Source: Wuchereria bancrofti (lineage: Eukaryota; Nematoda; Chromadorea; Rhabditida; Onchocercidae). Taken from it: DNA of 64,000 bases. The number at the start of each line of letters is the position of its first letter. Positions within the stretch are counted from its first letter, which is position 1. The notes beneath the pieces are model-generated. The model was not told where the DNA came from. It did not search any database and saw only the letters and a list, made by a program, of their open reading frames with translations. The stretch lies in the NCBI GenBank assembly GCA_005281725.1, contig SSBO01000013.1, positions 1,176,281-1,240,280 on the forward strand, read 5' to 3'. The position numbers and the translations under genes are program-made. Below, one piece after another: positions 49,801-57,200 of the stretch.

Positions 49801-52228
49801 TAAAAAAAGGGATGAAAAATTTTTTAGTGCAAATTCAAAATTTCAAAAAATTTCCAACAATGCTAATTTTAATGAGTAAATTTAAACTGTAAGAAAGATA
49901 ATTATTAGTTAGGTAAAAAATTTTCAAAAAATGATATTTTAATAGTAAAAGAAATGCCACATAACCAGAAATTAACTGAAATTTTTTCTTTTTTGCTTTT
50001 TGAATTGATTAACTACTGTTGAAGAAAAAAATTTTTTAAAATTTAATTAAAAATATGTTGAAAATATTTTAAATGAATGCTTATTATTTGGCATTCATTG
50101 TCAATAAGAAAAGAATTGAAAGTTGGTCGAAAAAATGTGATTGGAAAAAATAGCAATCACAAGAATTTAAAAAAAAAAACGGAAGAGAAAAACGAAAATG
50201 AAACTGACAAAACCGGATTGCATTGCAAAATATTGGCAATTATCGAAAATTTTTACACTTCTTTCTATTTTTCTAATGAAATTAATAATTATTAATAAAT
50301 AATTTAAATTTTTTTATACAAAGTATTTTTTTGTAATTTTTGGAATATTTAATTAAGGAAATGTAAATAAAATTACAAGATTACAAGAAGAAATGTTTAA
50401 TGGTAATGGTGAAAAGAACATTGTATAGTTTAAAAATTTGCCTATAAACTTATAGAATAAAGCAAGGCTTAGTTTAGGCAGATCATTGCTGGGCTTTAGG
50501 CTTCAAACAAGATTTTAAGTACATCCTTTTTCTCATTCTGTAAATTTTCAATGTTGTAATTGCTTTAGAGCTTATTTTTTTCATTTTGTTTTTTCTTCTT
50601 TTAAAATTTTTTCTATTCGTTTAGTTTAGAATTCTTGCACTTTTCGCGCGGTCATAACAATAAGAAAGAAACAAAGCAAATTGAACGAAAGAAGAATTGA
50701 GAATGTTACAGCAAACAAGACGAAATAAATTCGCAAATTTCAGAAATTTCATTTTTAAAATGCTAAAGTACTGATTGTATTGGTTGCATTTAACAGATTT
50801 TTAATAATTAATAAGCAATTGCTAATTGCATTTCTTGCTTATTATCATTTAAAAAATGAAAAAACCATCGATAGTGCATTTGATAAGTAATTATTGGATT
50901 ATTAATTTGCACAATATTCATTTATTCATTAATTTTTATTAAAAATAATGAAAAAATTTATTAGCAATTTATTAAAATTAAAAACAATTTTCCAGTTGTT
51001 GAATAACAAAAGCAATTTCTTTTATTCCTTTTATTCATTTATATTTTAATAATGATGCCATATTTTTCGTTTTTTTTTTAATTTTTCTAAGAATTATTGA
51101 GTAAATTAATGAATAAATATCATTTAAAAAAAAAAAAAAAAAAAAAAAAAACAAATACATCGAGCTAAAATAAATAAATAATGGGATGTTTAAGCAAATG
51201 AATGCCAACCAAGTAATTAAGCAAATAACAAAATAATTAAGCAAATAAAAAAGCATATAACAAACAAACTTAAAGAATTGTTATGATGCGTGTTTTAACA
51301 AATGCTATCAACTTAAATAAACAGGAAAAAAAGATAAAAATTTCATATTTCCATTTTCAAACAGTTAAAAAATGCTCTTTATTTATTTTTTATTATTATT
51401 ATTATTTTTTTTTTTTGCTAATATGTGGAAAGACAAATAAATCTATGTAAATAAGCATCAATATAAATATGCATTTAGGTAAATAAGCAGAAGAAAAAAA
51501 AAGTGAAAAAATGGAAGTTAATTTGAAAGATAGCAAAATTTTATATGTAAAATTTATGTATTTGTTTAGTTTCGACATGCTTTCAGAAATTTTTTTAAAA
51601 AAAAACTAAAATAAATTATTGATAAAACAAGGCAAACAGATAGTAATTAGTCAGTTGGTGTTAATGAAATGAAAAACACATAAAATTATCAAATTGTATC
51701 AAAATGAATCTTAATAATTCAATATTTTTTTGCAAAAATTTCAAACTGAATTGAACAATATGCTAAAAATTTAACATTTCATTCAGCAATATTTAATAAT
51801 ATCACCAAAGATTCGACGTAGAATTAATCAATATCTATGGATATGGCAGCATACATTTATTATGCTAACGTAGCATTTTTCACTTATCACCAAATAATCA
51901 TTGATATCTATTCAAGCCGAATAATTAAATGACTAATTAATAAATTTTGTGTAATTGATAATATATTTTGTGCAGTATAATAATAATGATAATAATATGA
52001 ATTTTAATGAGTAAATTTAAGATTAAACAATAAAAAGTTAAAAAAGTTAAAATAAATTTAAATTTTCAATGAAAAAGAAATTGCGAACCTACTATGATAG
52101 GTTGTTACGATACGCTTCTCAATTCCAAGTGATTCAGATGATAGTAATGGGACGGATTGTTGTAATGAGTAGTGCCACGGGATGAAATTTTGTTGAAATG
52201 CCATCAATTCAGCCATTGTTGTTACCAT
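9098..52228 (-). CDS. evi5: EVI5-like TBC-domain Rab GTPase-activating protein (21-exon gene model)
   Basis: TBC proteins speed up GTP hydrolysis on Rab GTPases; EVI5 family members act on Rab11/Rab35-type Rabs in endosomal recycling and cytokinesis (family knowledge). Exons, 5' to 3': 52228-52089, 49750-49691, 41151-40940, 31254-30990, 30445-30319, 28922-28794, 28566-28399, 27989-27864, 27244-27101, 25729-25640, 25235-25138, 23693-23633, 14611-14387, 12802-12653, 12483-12322, 12196-12079, 11657-11505, 11371-11256, 10805-10725, 10582-10421, 9355-9098. Total 3045 nt, phases consistent throughout, about 1014 residues; human EVI5 is about 810. The TBC domain spans about 269-487. It has the IxxDxxR arginine finger at about R319 and YCQ with glutamine at about 355. 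The coiled coil covers about 490-930. Family hallmarks include MPEEEAF, YRLRELFKP, MYASSWFL, LRTENRLL and SSALADRLIKGQV. The extra length is a low-complexity N-terminus and a Q/P/T-rich insert. The first two exons are the least certain. Confidence 0.93.
10421..10582 (-). CDS. evi5: EVI5-like exon 20 (C-terminal coiled coil)
   Basis: Residues 876-929: RQKELSDQIKEERRKAVEVE, then SELKERSVMERLKYSEAMQH and IADLKQAITHLELK. It corresponds to the EVI5 READ...VAEMRQRIAELE end of the coiled coil. Acceptor TTTGTTTAG, donor CTTAAG|GTAAGT. Confidence 0.94.
10725..10805 (-). CDS. evi5: EVI5-like exon 19 (coiled coil, 81 nt)
   Basis: Residues 849-875: NHVCTNQLKRQDEEMKRLRD, ending EKGDILQ. It matches the EVI5 region after ELETQ (a short NxLxRxExE stretch). 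Acceptor CCTATAG, donor CTACAG|GTATGC. Confidence 0.92.
11256..11371 (-). CDS. evi5: EVI5-like exon 18 (coiled coil, repeat module 3)
   Basis: Residues about 810-848: NITIKELEDQLMGVRIREAD, then TVAELKEMRQKVMELETQ. It is the EVI5 LQDELMxVRLREAxA...ELRxxVxELETQ segment and is clearly homologous to exon 15 within the same protein. Donor CACAA|GTTAGT. Confidence 0.94.
11505..11657 (-). CDS. evi5: EVI5-like exon 17 (Q/P/T-rich insert)
   Basis: Residues about 759-810: LSQQQPSTTAPQSARQRLAK, followed by a Ser/Ala/Asp-rich tail. This is low-complexity sequence that interrupts the coiled coil. It is kept because the phases at both ends match and the splice signals are good (AATTCTAG; TTCCG|GTATGA). 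Confidence 0.88.
12079..12196 (-). CDS. evi5: EVI5-like exon 16 (coiled-coil linker)
   Basis: Residues 720-759: KYISNRILENDMPKTCLERR, then TTLSNFNLQLNNIAANESQ. It corresponds to the less conserved linker between coiled-coil modules. Acceptor TTTTTGCAG, donor CACAAG|GTATAC. Confidence 0.9.
12322..12483 (-). CDS. evi5: EVI5-like exon 15 (coiled coil, repeat module 2)
   Basis: Residues 666-719: ELELANKRLRERPPDD, then GLQEELISVKMREAEASLSL and KEMRQRFAELEQHWT. It closely follows the EVI5 LQDELxxxRLREAxA...ELRxxxxELE pattern. Phase 0 at both ends. Confidence 0.95.
12653..12802 (-). CDS. evi5: EVI5-like exon 14 (coiled coil, repeat module 1)
   Basis: Residues 616-665: KNEELTEC, then IHALQQDIIDTRAREADNE and KDLKLRIQ. 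It carries the LQxxx...READ module that recurs in exons 15 and 18. Acceptor TTTTTGTAG, donor ATTCAG|GTTAAA. Confidence 0.93.
13160..13570. repeat. Triplet-rich (ATT/ACT)n low-complexity block in intron 13
   Basis: About 400 bp dominated by TTA/ATT/ACT triplets with many interruptions, between exons 13 and 14. Any open frame in it is low-complexity (Ile/Tyr runs) and not a gene. Confidence 0.8.
13518..13542. repeat. Perfect inverted repeat, 10-bp arms, 5-bp loop
   Basis: ACATGACAAT (13518-13527) and its exact reverse complement ATTGTCATGT (13533-13542) flank ATTAC. It lies within the triplet-rich block and may be chance. Confidence 0.7.
14387..14611 (-). CDS. evi5: EVI5-like exon 13 (conserved coiled-coil core)
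   Basis: Residues 541-615: RLRTENRLLRQRIDYLEQES, then SALADRLIKGQVNLAQEAEN and a heptad-rich tail. The ALADRLIxGQVxxAQEAE signature is specific to EVI5/EVI5L. Acceptor TTTCTGCAG. The donor TGCAAA|GTTTGT was chosen because it keeps phase 0 with the next exon. Confidence 0.96.
15249..15330. repeat. Two-copy 40-bp tandem repeat
   Basis: Units start CAAAATTAATTATCGGAAGA at 15249 and CAAAATTAATTGTCAGAAGA at 15289. The remainder is similar with substitutions. Confidence 0.8.
16948..17235. repeat. Minisatellite of about 30 bp, roughly nine degenerate copies
   Basis: A TACTGTAAC-like core recurs at about 16950, 17006, 17036, 17064, 17093, 17121, 17153, 17179 and 17211. Each core is followed by an AAATTTTAGGxxAAA-like segment. 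Spacing is mostly 28-32 bp. On the minus strand the repeat gives a spurious open frame with repeated LLRY-like residues. Confidence 0.82.
17495..17653. repeat. Contig-end duplicate, copy 1 (159 bp)
   Basis: Identical by eye to 17655-17813, and ends exactly at the N at 17654. Most likely an unmerged overlap between contigs. Confidence 0.9.
17654..17654. other. Assembly gap (single N) between identical copies
   Basis: One ambiguous base with the same 159-bp sequence on both sides. Confidence 0.95.
17655..17813. repeat. Contig-end duplicate, copy 2 (159 bp)
   Basis: Second copy of 17495-17653, offset 160 bp. Unique sequence resumes at 17814. Confidence 0.9.
19071..19168. repeat. Imperfect (GAT/ATAATG)n microsatellite
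   Basis: Runs of GATAAT and GATGAT triplet-type repeats with interruptions, in intron 12. Confidence 0.8.
23633..23693 (-). CDS. evi5: EVI5-like exon 12 (start of coiled coil, 61 nt)
   Basis: Residues 520-540: LEKDYLTKRTKEQEEAIELR, the family LEKEY...KEMEEQ segment that opens the coiled coil. The next exon begins RLRTENRLL, which joins exactly as in EVI5. The following intron is about 9 kb. Confidence 0.94.
23808..23964. repeat. Contig-end duplicate, copy 1 (157 bp)
   Basis: Identical by eye to 23966-24122, and ends at the N at 23965. It lies in intron 11. Confidence 0.9.
23965..23965. other. Assembly gap (single N) between identical copies
   Basis: One ambiguous base flanked on both sides by the same 157-bp sequence. 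Confidence 0.95.
23966..24122. repeat. Contig-end duplicate, copy 2 (157 bp)
   Basis: Second copy of 23808-23964, offset 158 bp. Unique sequence resumes at 24123. Confidence 0.9.
25138..25235 (-). CDS. evi5: EVI5-like exon 11 (post-TBC helix)
   Basis: Residues 488-520: YFQREVRERYENDHELLFVV, then SNKVTLNAKKMKK. EVI5 proteins continue the same way (YFQRVIPxxF, then NPKKMKRLEKEY). Acceptor AATTTGCAG, donor AAAAA|GTTAGT. Confidence 0.94.
25640..25729 (-). CDS. evi5: EVI5-like exon 10 (end of TBC domain)
   Basis: Residues 458-487: GMEFIFRIAMAILQQARLDL, ending KLDMEGMLK, as in EVI5 (EGxxxxFRxxxALL, then DMEGM). The acceptor TTATTTGAG is slightly atypical (GAG rather than CAG) but is the only one that keeps the conserved Gly-Met. 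Donor CTTAAG|GTTAAT. Confidence 0.95.
26829..26999. repeat. Minisatellite of about 30 bp, five to six degenerate copies
   Basis: Variants of AGTGTGTACTAGGCTCAGTT recur from 26829 to about 26999 (for example TACATGTTAGGCTCAGT, TGCTTACTAGGCTAAACT, TATGCTAAGCTCAACT). The block is visibly more GC-rich than the surrounding intron 9. Confidence 0.75.
27101..27244 (-). CDS. evi5: EVI5-like exon 9 (TBC C-terminal half)
   Basis: Residues 410-457: EQMPDLCAHF, then DTSMYASSWFLALFTTTLPL and ANRIMDIFLAE. It matches the TBC box that contains the conserved SSWFLxLF. Acceptor TATATTTAG, donor GCTGAA|GTAATC. Confidence 0.97.
27864..27989 (-). CDS. evi5: EVI5-like exon 8 (TBC middle)
   Basis: Residues 368-409: MPEEEAFAVFVRLMEAYRLR, then ELFKPAMTELGLCMFQLE. 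This is almost the EVI5 sequence and is the strongest subfamily marker in the gene. Acceptor TTAATTTAG, donor GTTCAA|GTCAGT. Confidence 0.97.
28399..28566 (-). CDS. evi5: EVI5-like exon 7 (TBC catalytic arginine and glutamine fingers)
   Basis: Residues 312-367. The exon holds ILRDIPRTYPE, which is the IxxDxxR motif with the catalytic arginine at about 319, and EVGYCQGSAFIVG with the YxQ catalytic glutamine at about 355. Both fingers are intact, so the protein should be an active GAP. Acceptor TTGTTATAG, donor CTACAG|GTATAA. Confidence 0.97.
28794..28922 (-). CDS. evi5: EVI5-like exon 6 (start of TBC domain)
   Basis: Residues 269-311: ELVRRGIPQHFRTIAWQLL is the classic TBC opening (RxGIPxxxRxxxWxLL). 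It is followed by IYADCMRRSSPYEK, which matches the EVI5 'SPCEK' segment. Donor GAAAAA|GTAAAA, acceptor ACTTTAG. Confidence 0.96.
28929..29200. repeat. Degenerate tandem repeat of about 90 bp, three copies
   Basis: Each unit starts TTATTACTTTA (about 28929, 29016 and 29110) and contains TCATATCATACA followed by a TTCTA..CCAAATCAAAA segment. It begins a few bases outside exon 6, within intron 5. Confidence 0.78.
29630..29765. repeat. Short tandem repeat, TTTCATTACT-like units
   Basis: Units of 10-14 bp made of TTTCATTACTT and TTTTATTACTT variants, about ten copies, pyrimidine-rich on the plus strand. Confidence 0.75.
30319..30445 (-). CDS. evi5: EVI5-like exon 5 (pre-TBC acidic/Trp segment)
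   Basis: Residues about 226-268: SNKSRENSVPVDDDEDLDLW, followed by IWGNLIKNWEVEIRKRPNYI. EVI5 proteins carry the equivalent WxxWGxxxxxW block immediately before the TBC domain. Acceptor AATTTCAG, donor ATTAAG|GTTTTA. It ends one codon before the TBC start. Confidence 0.93.
30990..31254 (-). CDS. evi5: EVI5-like exon 4 (Ser/Thr-rich linker; GC donor)
   Basis: Acceptor TTTTTTTTCAG. Residues about 138-226: a Ser/Thr-rich segment, then VSILMKMEQMNTSNELDSRS, SIRTGSSSSGG and DSFSPR. It corresponds to the variable Ser-rich part before the TBC domain in EVI5. The only donor in phase with exon 5 is CCAAG|GCATTT, a GC donor. The downstream intron is 544 bp and ends in TTTCAG. Confidence 0.88.
31454..32719. 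repeat. Contig-end duplicate, copy 1 (1266 bp)
   Basis: Matches 32721-33986 at a constant offset of 1267 bp, including an identical 63-codon open frame at 32163-32354 and 33430-33621. The copy ends in a poly-T run directly at the N. Confidence 0.92.
31834..32085. repeat. Degenerate tandem repeat of about 50 bp, around five copies
   Basis: Units contain AAATTCTTCTAAATCATCAA, then TAAATTAATC.TTAGA-like sequence. They begin near 31834, 31880, 31929, 31991 and 32045. The whole block reappears at 33101-33352 because of the contig-end duplication. Confidence 0.75.
32720..32720. other. Assembly gap (single N) between identical copies
   Basis: One ambiguous base after a T-run, with the same 1.27-kb sequence on both sides. 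Confidence 0.95.
32721..33986. repeat. Contig-end duplicate, copy 2 (1266 bp)
   Basis: Second copy of 31454-32719. The T-run continues one base longer here, and unique sequence follows from about 33988. Confidence 0.92.
35228..35300. repeat. (TATG/TG)n microsatellite
   Basis: About 70 bp of ATGT, GTGT and GTAT repeats in intron 3. Confidence 0.9.
37775..37799. repeat. (AG)n microsatellite
   Basis: Uninterrupted AG dinucleotides followed by a purine-rich tail. Confidence 0.93.
38613..38660. repeat. (CA)n microsatellite, interrupted
   Basis: CA repeats with GG, GA and TA interruptions. Two overlapping low-complexity open frames here (Thr/His runs) are artefacts of the repeat. Confidence 0.9.
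38869..38920. repeat. (ATT)n microsatellite
   Basis: About 50 bp of ATT/TTA triplets with one C interruption. Confidence 0.9.
40940..41151 (-). CDS. evi5: EVI5-like exon 3 (Q-rich N-terminal region)
   Basis: Acceptor AATTACAG and donor AATG|GTAAGT. Residues about 67-138 include RRSIKHYRGKIISVTG, then a Gln-rich run (RKQQQLQQQ) and SRMVAALLMQHQQSHNTSN. The reading frame is open well beyond the acceptor into the intron, so the acceptor position rests on the splice signal and phase. The region is not conserved in vertebrate EVI5. Confidence 0.85.
45835..45990. repeat. Degenerate tandem repeat of about 65 bp, two to three copies
   Basis: Phrases AATCTAACTAAGCTATAATA, AATAATGCCAGCTACTAACTA and AAATATGATCAG recur with changes (AATAAACTATGATTG, AATAATGTCAACTGTTAGCTA, AAATATAATAGA). 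Confidence 0.6.
46729..46796 (-). CDS. Candidate alternative 5' exon of the EVI5-like gene (68 nt)
   Basis: TTTTAAG acceptor and GCAAG|GTAAAT donor enclose an open 68-nt segment (VIRGKDLSIKLFYHCQKSSK in the frame that joins exon 3). Its exit phase matches exon 3, but its entry phase is 0 and does not fit after exon 2. It could follow exon 1 only through the in-phase donor ATC|GTAACA. It may be mutually exclusive with exon 2, or a chance open segment. Confidence 0.35.
48121..48238. repeat. (CAA)n-rich microsatellite
   Basis: Two runs of CAA repeats separated by about 25 bp. On the minus strand they produce Leu/Val-rich spurious frames. Confidence 0.85.
48334..48460 (+). other. Orphan exon-like open segment, plus strand
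   Basis: A strong acceptor-like TTCTTCATTCTAG ends at 48333. In phase 1 it is followed by 41 open codons (FGLLQKTFKNYLIAIVNEPS, then VIISVVSRIEKIGDKLVQLK) up to a TGA at 48458-48460. The stretch is less AT-rich and less repetitive than its surroundings. No upstream partner exon on the plus strand was found, and I do not recognise the peptide. It may be chance, a decayed exon, or the last exon of a small nested gene. Confidence 0.25.
49691..49750 (-). CDS. evi5: EVI5-like exon 2 (60 nt)
   Basis: A T-rich acceptor ending TTATCAG and a donor AAAG|GTATAT enclose 60 nt reading EKHDFTMIQWKAFVIERLQ (residues 47-67). Entry and exit phases fit exon 1 and exon 3. The internal ATG could serve as an alternative start if the exon is used without exon 1. 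No family match was expected here because EVI5 N-termini diverge. Confidence 0.65.
51126..51151. repeat. Poly(A) tract, 26 bp
   Basis: Uninterrupted adenines in intron 1. Confidence 0.95.
52089..52228 (-). CDS. evi5: EVI5-like exon 1 (N-terminus, start codon)
   Basis: Begins with ATG at 52228, the first in-frame ATG after a TAA about 24 nt upstream, and reads MVTTMAELMAFQQNF, then a Ser/Leu-rich stretch ending in TYHS (residues 1-46). Composition is clearly more coding-like than the flanks. The chosen donor AG|GTTCGC is weak, but it is the one in phase with exon 2. Other GT sites (CATA|GTAGGT, ATC|GTAACA) are possible. AATTAG just before the ATG could be a trans-splice acceptor. Confidence 0.72.
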
Positions 52229-53199
52229 TTCTAATTTTTCATATGAAATTTAACATTTGAGCATAAAATATTGGAAACTAAAATATATTCGAAGAGATAA
52301 TATGAGGTAGTAGTAATTAGTATCATACAAATAATAATAGTTAAATAGAAAACTGACAAAAATTTGTTTAATTTAATTGTTAATGGAATAGTTTGATTAA
52401 AATTGTGAAATGCGGTAAAAAAGAAAAATATGATTCGTTGGTTTGATTTATGATCAAATGATGGATTAATTTATGTATAAATCGTAAAAGATTAATAGTT
52501 ACTCAATTTGGCTAATAATCAAATAGCAATTAAAAGCAGTATGAACAATTAAATAATTAAATTATTGATTAATTGCCGAATAACATAGAATGATTTCTTC
52601 AAATTAATTTGAACAAATTGGTACTTTCTAAATATTGCTGAATTTTAATAATTAGTTAGCATAAAGCATAAAATGGCAAAAAATTTATTTCAATTGAATC
52701 AAAAAGATTGAAATTATTTAACGAAATTTAATTAATGAATTAGCATAGAATAACAAAATAACAGCAAAAAAATGCAAGTAAACTGAAAAGAAAAAATTCC
52801 CGAAAGTTTTAAAATAAATCTGGAATAATATTAATAAATGTTGTTAATAACTAGACAATATGTAAATAATAGCAAAATTTGGCTATTTGAAATATGAATT
52901 TTTTTTCTCTCTTTTTAAACAAACCAATAATTTATCATATTAGATCGTATCACATTACAACAAAATTATTACAGAAAAAAGAATATAGTTGCAAAGTTAT
53001 TTTTAATGCTTATGATAATTCATATTTAATTGAAAAAAAAGAACAGAAAGGAAGGAGAAATTTTTAGCTTAATTTTTCACATTTACAATGATAAATCATT
53101 TACAGTGTTAAAATGAGCTTGACTTACCCAAATTTACTTCATATGAATTTTGTCAAAAATGTTAGCACTAAAAAAAAAGTTAAGTGTTGGGTTAATTAA

Positions 53200-53805
53200 T
53201 TTTAATGAATCCGGACTAATTAATAATTGTGAAATAGTTGTAGCAAAATTTTGTATGAAATTTCATGAAAAACATTCGAAAGAGAAGCTTATGTGCATAA
53301 TAGCTAATAAAACTTTTTCTGATAGCTTTTATTCTGTCCATCTATAAATATTCTCCCATTAGCATTAAACATTTTTGTACCTATAAAAATTTGAAATATT
53401 ACTAAATGCTTTTATATAATGAAAAATTGAGTAATTAATAACATTAATAAATCATTTTGCTTTCTTCTTCAGATGGAATTTAATAATGAATGCATAATTT
53501 GTATATTAATTGGTGTTTCGAATAATTAAATTCAAAACCACACTTATTGGAAACAAATTAACTTTCTCATAACTACTAGCATTTTTGCCATATTAATTAA
53601 TTTTAAATTCTAAACTGATTAATGATTATTAATAGTTGACAATTGCTGATTAATAAAACCAATTAATAGTTTAACAAATTTTGTATGAAATTTTATGAAA
53701 ACATTTTGGAAGAAGAAAAATTTATGTATATAGCATTTTTCATATTGCAACTAAAAAAACTGTTTTTTTGATAGCTTTGCTCTATCTATCAGTGAATTTT
53801 ATTTT
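53200..53805. repeat. Diverged direct duplication, copies of about 150 bp some 435 bp apart
   Basis: About 53200-53350 and 53640-53805 share AATTTTGTATGAAATTT, ATGAAAA, AAACT.TTTTT.TGATAGCTTT and TCTATC-like tails in the same order. A 65-codon open frame over copy 1 is not preserved in copy 2. Confidence 0.65.
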
Positions 53806-54272
53806 AGATTAAATTTACAAAAATACAATGTAAACATTTCATTGTTTACATTAAAAATACATTTTAGAAATTGCAATCTTTTCAGACGTATAAATGAAAC
53901 AGGAAGTATGCTATTACTTGTTAAGGATGACTAATCTGAACATTCGCTATTTTTTTTCAAGATTAAAACAAAAAAAAGAAAGAAAAGAGAGAAATATTTG
54001 AAAATTTTAAATATAAAGTAAGTATTTTATCTGGCTTTAAAACATCCTGTAAATTAGAAAATATTGCATAAATTTAATTACGCTAATTAAGTAATAAAAT
54101 TTTTGGTTTATTTGAAAATAAAATTTTGAAATTAGGTAATATGAACCATCCTTAAGCCTTTAAATTAAATTTAAAAATAATTGCATTCTGTTCTTTTATG
54201 CATCGCTGAATTTGTTGTTTCATATGGGATCATCTCAATGTGCATTTTCTGTTACATTGTTGAGGATTGATA

Positions 54273-54290
54273 AGGTCAGATTAAAGGTCA
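54273..54290 (+). promoter_or_regulatory. Direct repeat of AGGTCA (DR6), possible nuclear-receptor element
   Basis: Two perfect AGGTCA half-sites (54273-54278 and 54285-54290) separated by 6 bp, about 2 kb upstream of the EVI5-like start codon. AGGTCA is the canonical nuclear hormone receptor half-site. Function here is speculative. Confidence 0.3.
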
Positions 54291-57200
54291 AATTCAAATG
54301 ACTGTCATATTTGAGATGGGCGAATCATGAAATAAGCATTTAGTAACACATTTAGCCAAAGAGTATAACTTGTACAAATGAGATGAACGATTTGAAAATG
54401 ATATAAACATTGATTTAATTAACTAACGGCTATTAATCACAATGGCTAATTGAGAGGAATTATTAAAAGTTAATTCTTCTTGCATGTATATGCAAAATTA
54501 ATGAATAATTAAGCTTGATGGATTATTTTAGAATTCTTTGGTATTTTAAAGAGAATTAAATAAGTAACGGAATTTGATAAATACATGCTTTATAAAATAA
54601 TCAACAATCACTTGATTTCACTATTATTATTTATTTCAACCTTCTCCAAGAAAAAAAAAAGAACACTGAAAAAGATAAAATGTCATCTTTCCTTGTTTTA
54701 GCTGAAAATGCATCATTTCTTTGATATTATTGTGATATATAAAAAAGAAAGGAATTAAATTAACAATAACTAATAGTTAAATATAGTATAATTAGATAAA
54801 GTATAATTAGCTTAAAAAAATCACGAAAATCAAATAATAAATATTATGATTACTGTTTGATCAAAATTATTTGTAAAATTGTTGAATAAATTGATATAAA
54901 CAGTAGAAGAATATATATTTATATTTAGTATAAATGAATAGAATCAGTTCAACTTTTCAGAACAATGCTTTTTGGATAAAAAAAATGTTTCAAAAATTGA
55001 ATGAATTGAGCAAGGCAAGTTGAACGAATTTATTTGCTCATTTTTTTTCTTTTTTGTTGTTGTTGCGCTGAGGAATCATTTTATTTTTATAGCATTTAAA
55101 AATCGTTGCTTCAAAAATCTGTCACAAACTTCGAAAGCATTTTCTCTCATTCCTATCAATTGTTGCTTGCTAAACTTTCTACTTTATAAAAAATGTATAC
55201 TTTAAGGTATTCTATAATAATTCGAAATTTATTTATAATTTAAAAATACATTATATTGACTATGTACATGTATAAAAAAATTAAAAACCACTCATTGCTC
55301 TTTGTATATTTTATATAAATATTGTGTGATATTAGTTAAAAATTGAAAAAAAATTTGCCTTTTTTCTTGAGACATAAAAATTTCCTGGAATAAATTTTGG
55401 TAATATTTCAAAACATTTCCAAAAATGGCATATTTAAATACAAAAAAGTGAATTTAATTGCATGAATTTCAACTTAATAATTGATTTTAATTTAAAGTTG
55501 AAATTTGAACAAAATTAAATTAAAAAGGAAAATATAGCAGCAGATTCATTGAAACTTCAAATTTCAAAAAAAAAAAAAAATCACTCACTATATGAGCACA
55601 AAATTTAATTCAACAATAAATTCATGTAGCAAATATGCCATTAATCGATCACTTAAAATCCAATCATTCGTGTAAATCAAATATACCAATGACTGCTCGC
55701 CATTTCTCTCATAATCAATTCTTATTCTACTTTTAAAATAATTTTAATACACTTTCTTCTTCGTTTTTTTTATTATTAATTAAACTAATCAAATTTAGAT
55801 CATTTATTGGAGTAATTAAAAGATAAAAAAATGCTATCTTAAATGTCATTTTTTAGTTTTCATTAAATTCATTAATATTTCTATAATTATTATAACTATC
55901 ATATATATGAATAAATATTAATTCATTTCATGTTTAATTAATTCACTGAATCTTTTGTGCTATATTTTTCAGCATCATATTCATTTCTTCTTTTCCTTTT
56001 TATTTTCTTCTCTTCTCCCTACCGCACTATCTTTTCCACCATATTTTTGATTTAATTCATTGTCAAAATTTCTTGAAACGATGATTTAAAAAAAAGATAA
56101 AATAAAACAGGTCAACAACTGTCACATAAATGTTTTCTGCATATTTTTTCCTTTTGGAATAATACGAAAGAATTGTAAACGAATTAGAATTTGTCTTTTT
56201 TTTTATCTTTTTGCACCTTTCCTACACTTTTTTGCATTACTTAAATAATAAGAAGTAAATAATTATTTGTATATTTTACAAATAATTGCTGCAAAGAAAT
56301 TTTTTTTCTTTAAAGTTAAAAAAAGAAAAACCCCTGGAATTTTGGAGGAAAGAAAATATTATCTAGATTAAGGTTAAAAGGACCAAAATCATTAAATCAC
56401 TGAAATCAACTTTTTTTTTGAATTTTTTGCATTTTTTCTTACGATAAGTAGTTTGACGATTTAAAACAGATGCACTCGTCTCTATTTTTTCGTTCTCTCC
56501 CTTTTTTCTTTTTTTGCTTTTTTGTTTTTTTTTTTTTCTGTTTGTTAACTCAGTGATTAAAGTATTTTTGAGGAGGAGAAAAAAAATCTGTGCACGATAA
56601 GAAGTATCATTTGTTAAATGTCGGCAGTATGTCTTTTAAGCAACACTTCTCATAATTGTCGCCAAAATTTTAACTTAGTTAAAAAAATTCGAAAAGAGCA
56701 AATCATTCATTTATAGCAAAATAAAAAACAAAAGAAGAAAAGCAAAAACTGCAGCTAAACGAAATTTTTACTTTATTGAAAAGTTATTTTCATTGAACTG
56801 ACATTACTTTTTTCCTTTTTTTATCCCTTCTTTTTCTTAGTTACAGTGATTACATCAATACTTTTCTTTTTTTTAAATCAAACTTCCAACTTTTTTGATC
56901 TATTTTCTTTTCCTTTTTTTTTATTTGCCTTCATCCAATCAATTTCATCTCGAGAGATTTTAGTATGATTTGAAATTTTAACTATTTCAAAAGACAATTT
57001 TAAAACCAAAAATATAAATTTGATAGTTTTTTAAATTTTATTTTACTTTTGCTTTTTTTTGGATATTGAACATAAAAGTAATAGTAAATAGTTGGATGAA
57101 AAGAAAAAAAAACAAGAAATGGAATTTTTAGTTTGAATAAATTTTCAAAATCGAATAAAATTCAATGAGAAAATTCATTTCTTATTGGCAGTTTTTACAA

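Noticed and set aside
53150..53347. 65-codon open frame on the plus strand with fairly normal composition
   Set aside because: Lies in one copy of a diverged duplication; the other copy does not keep the frame, and no splice partner or family was recognised.
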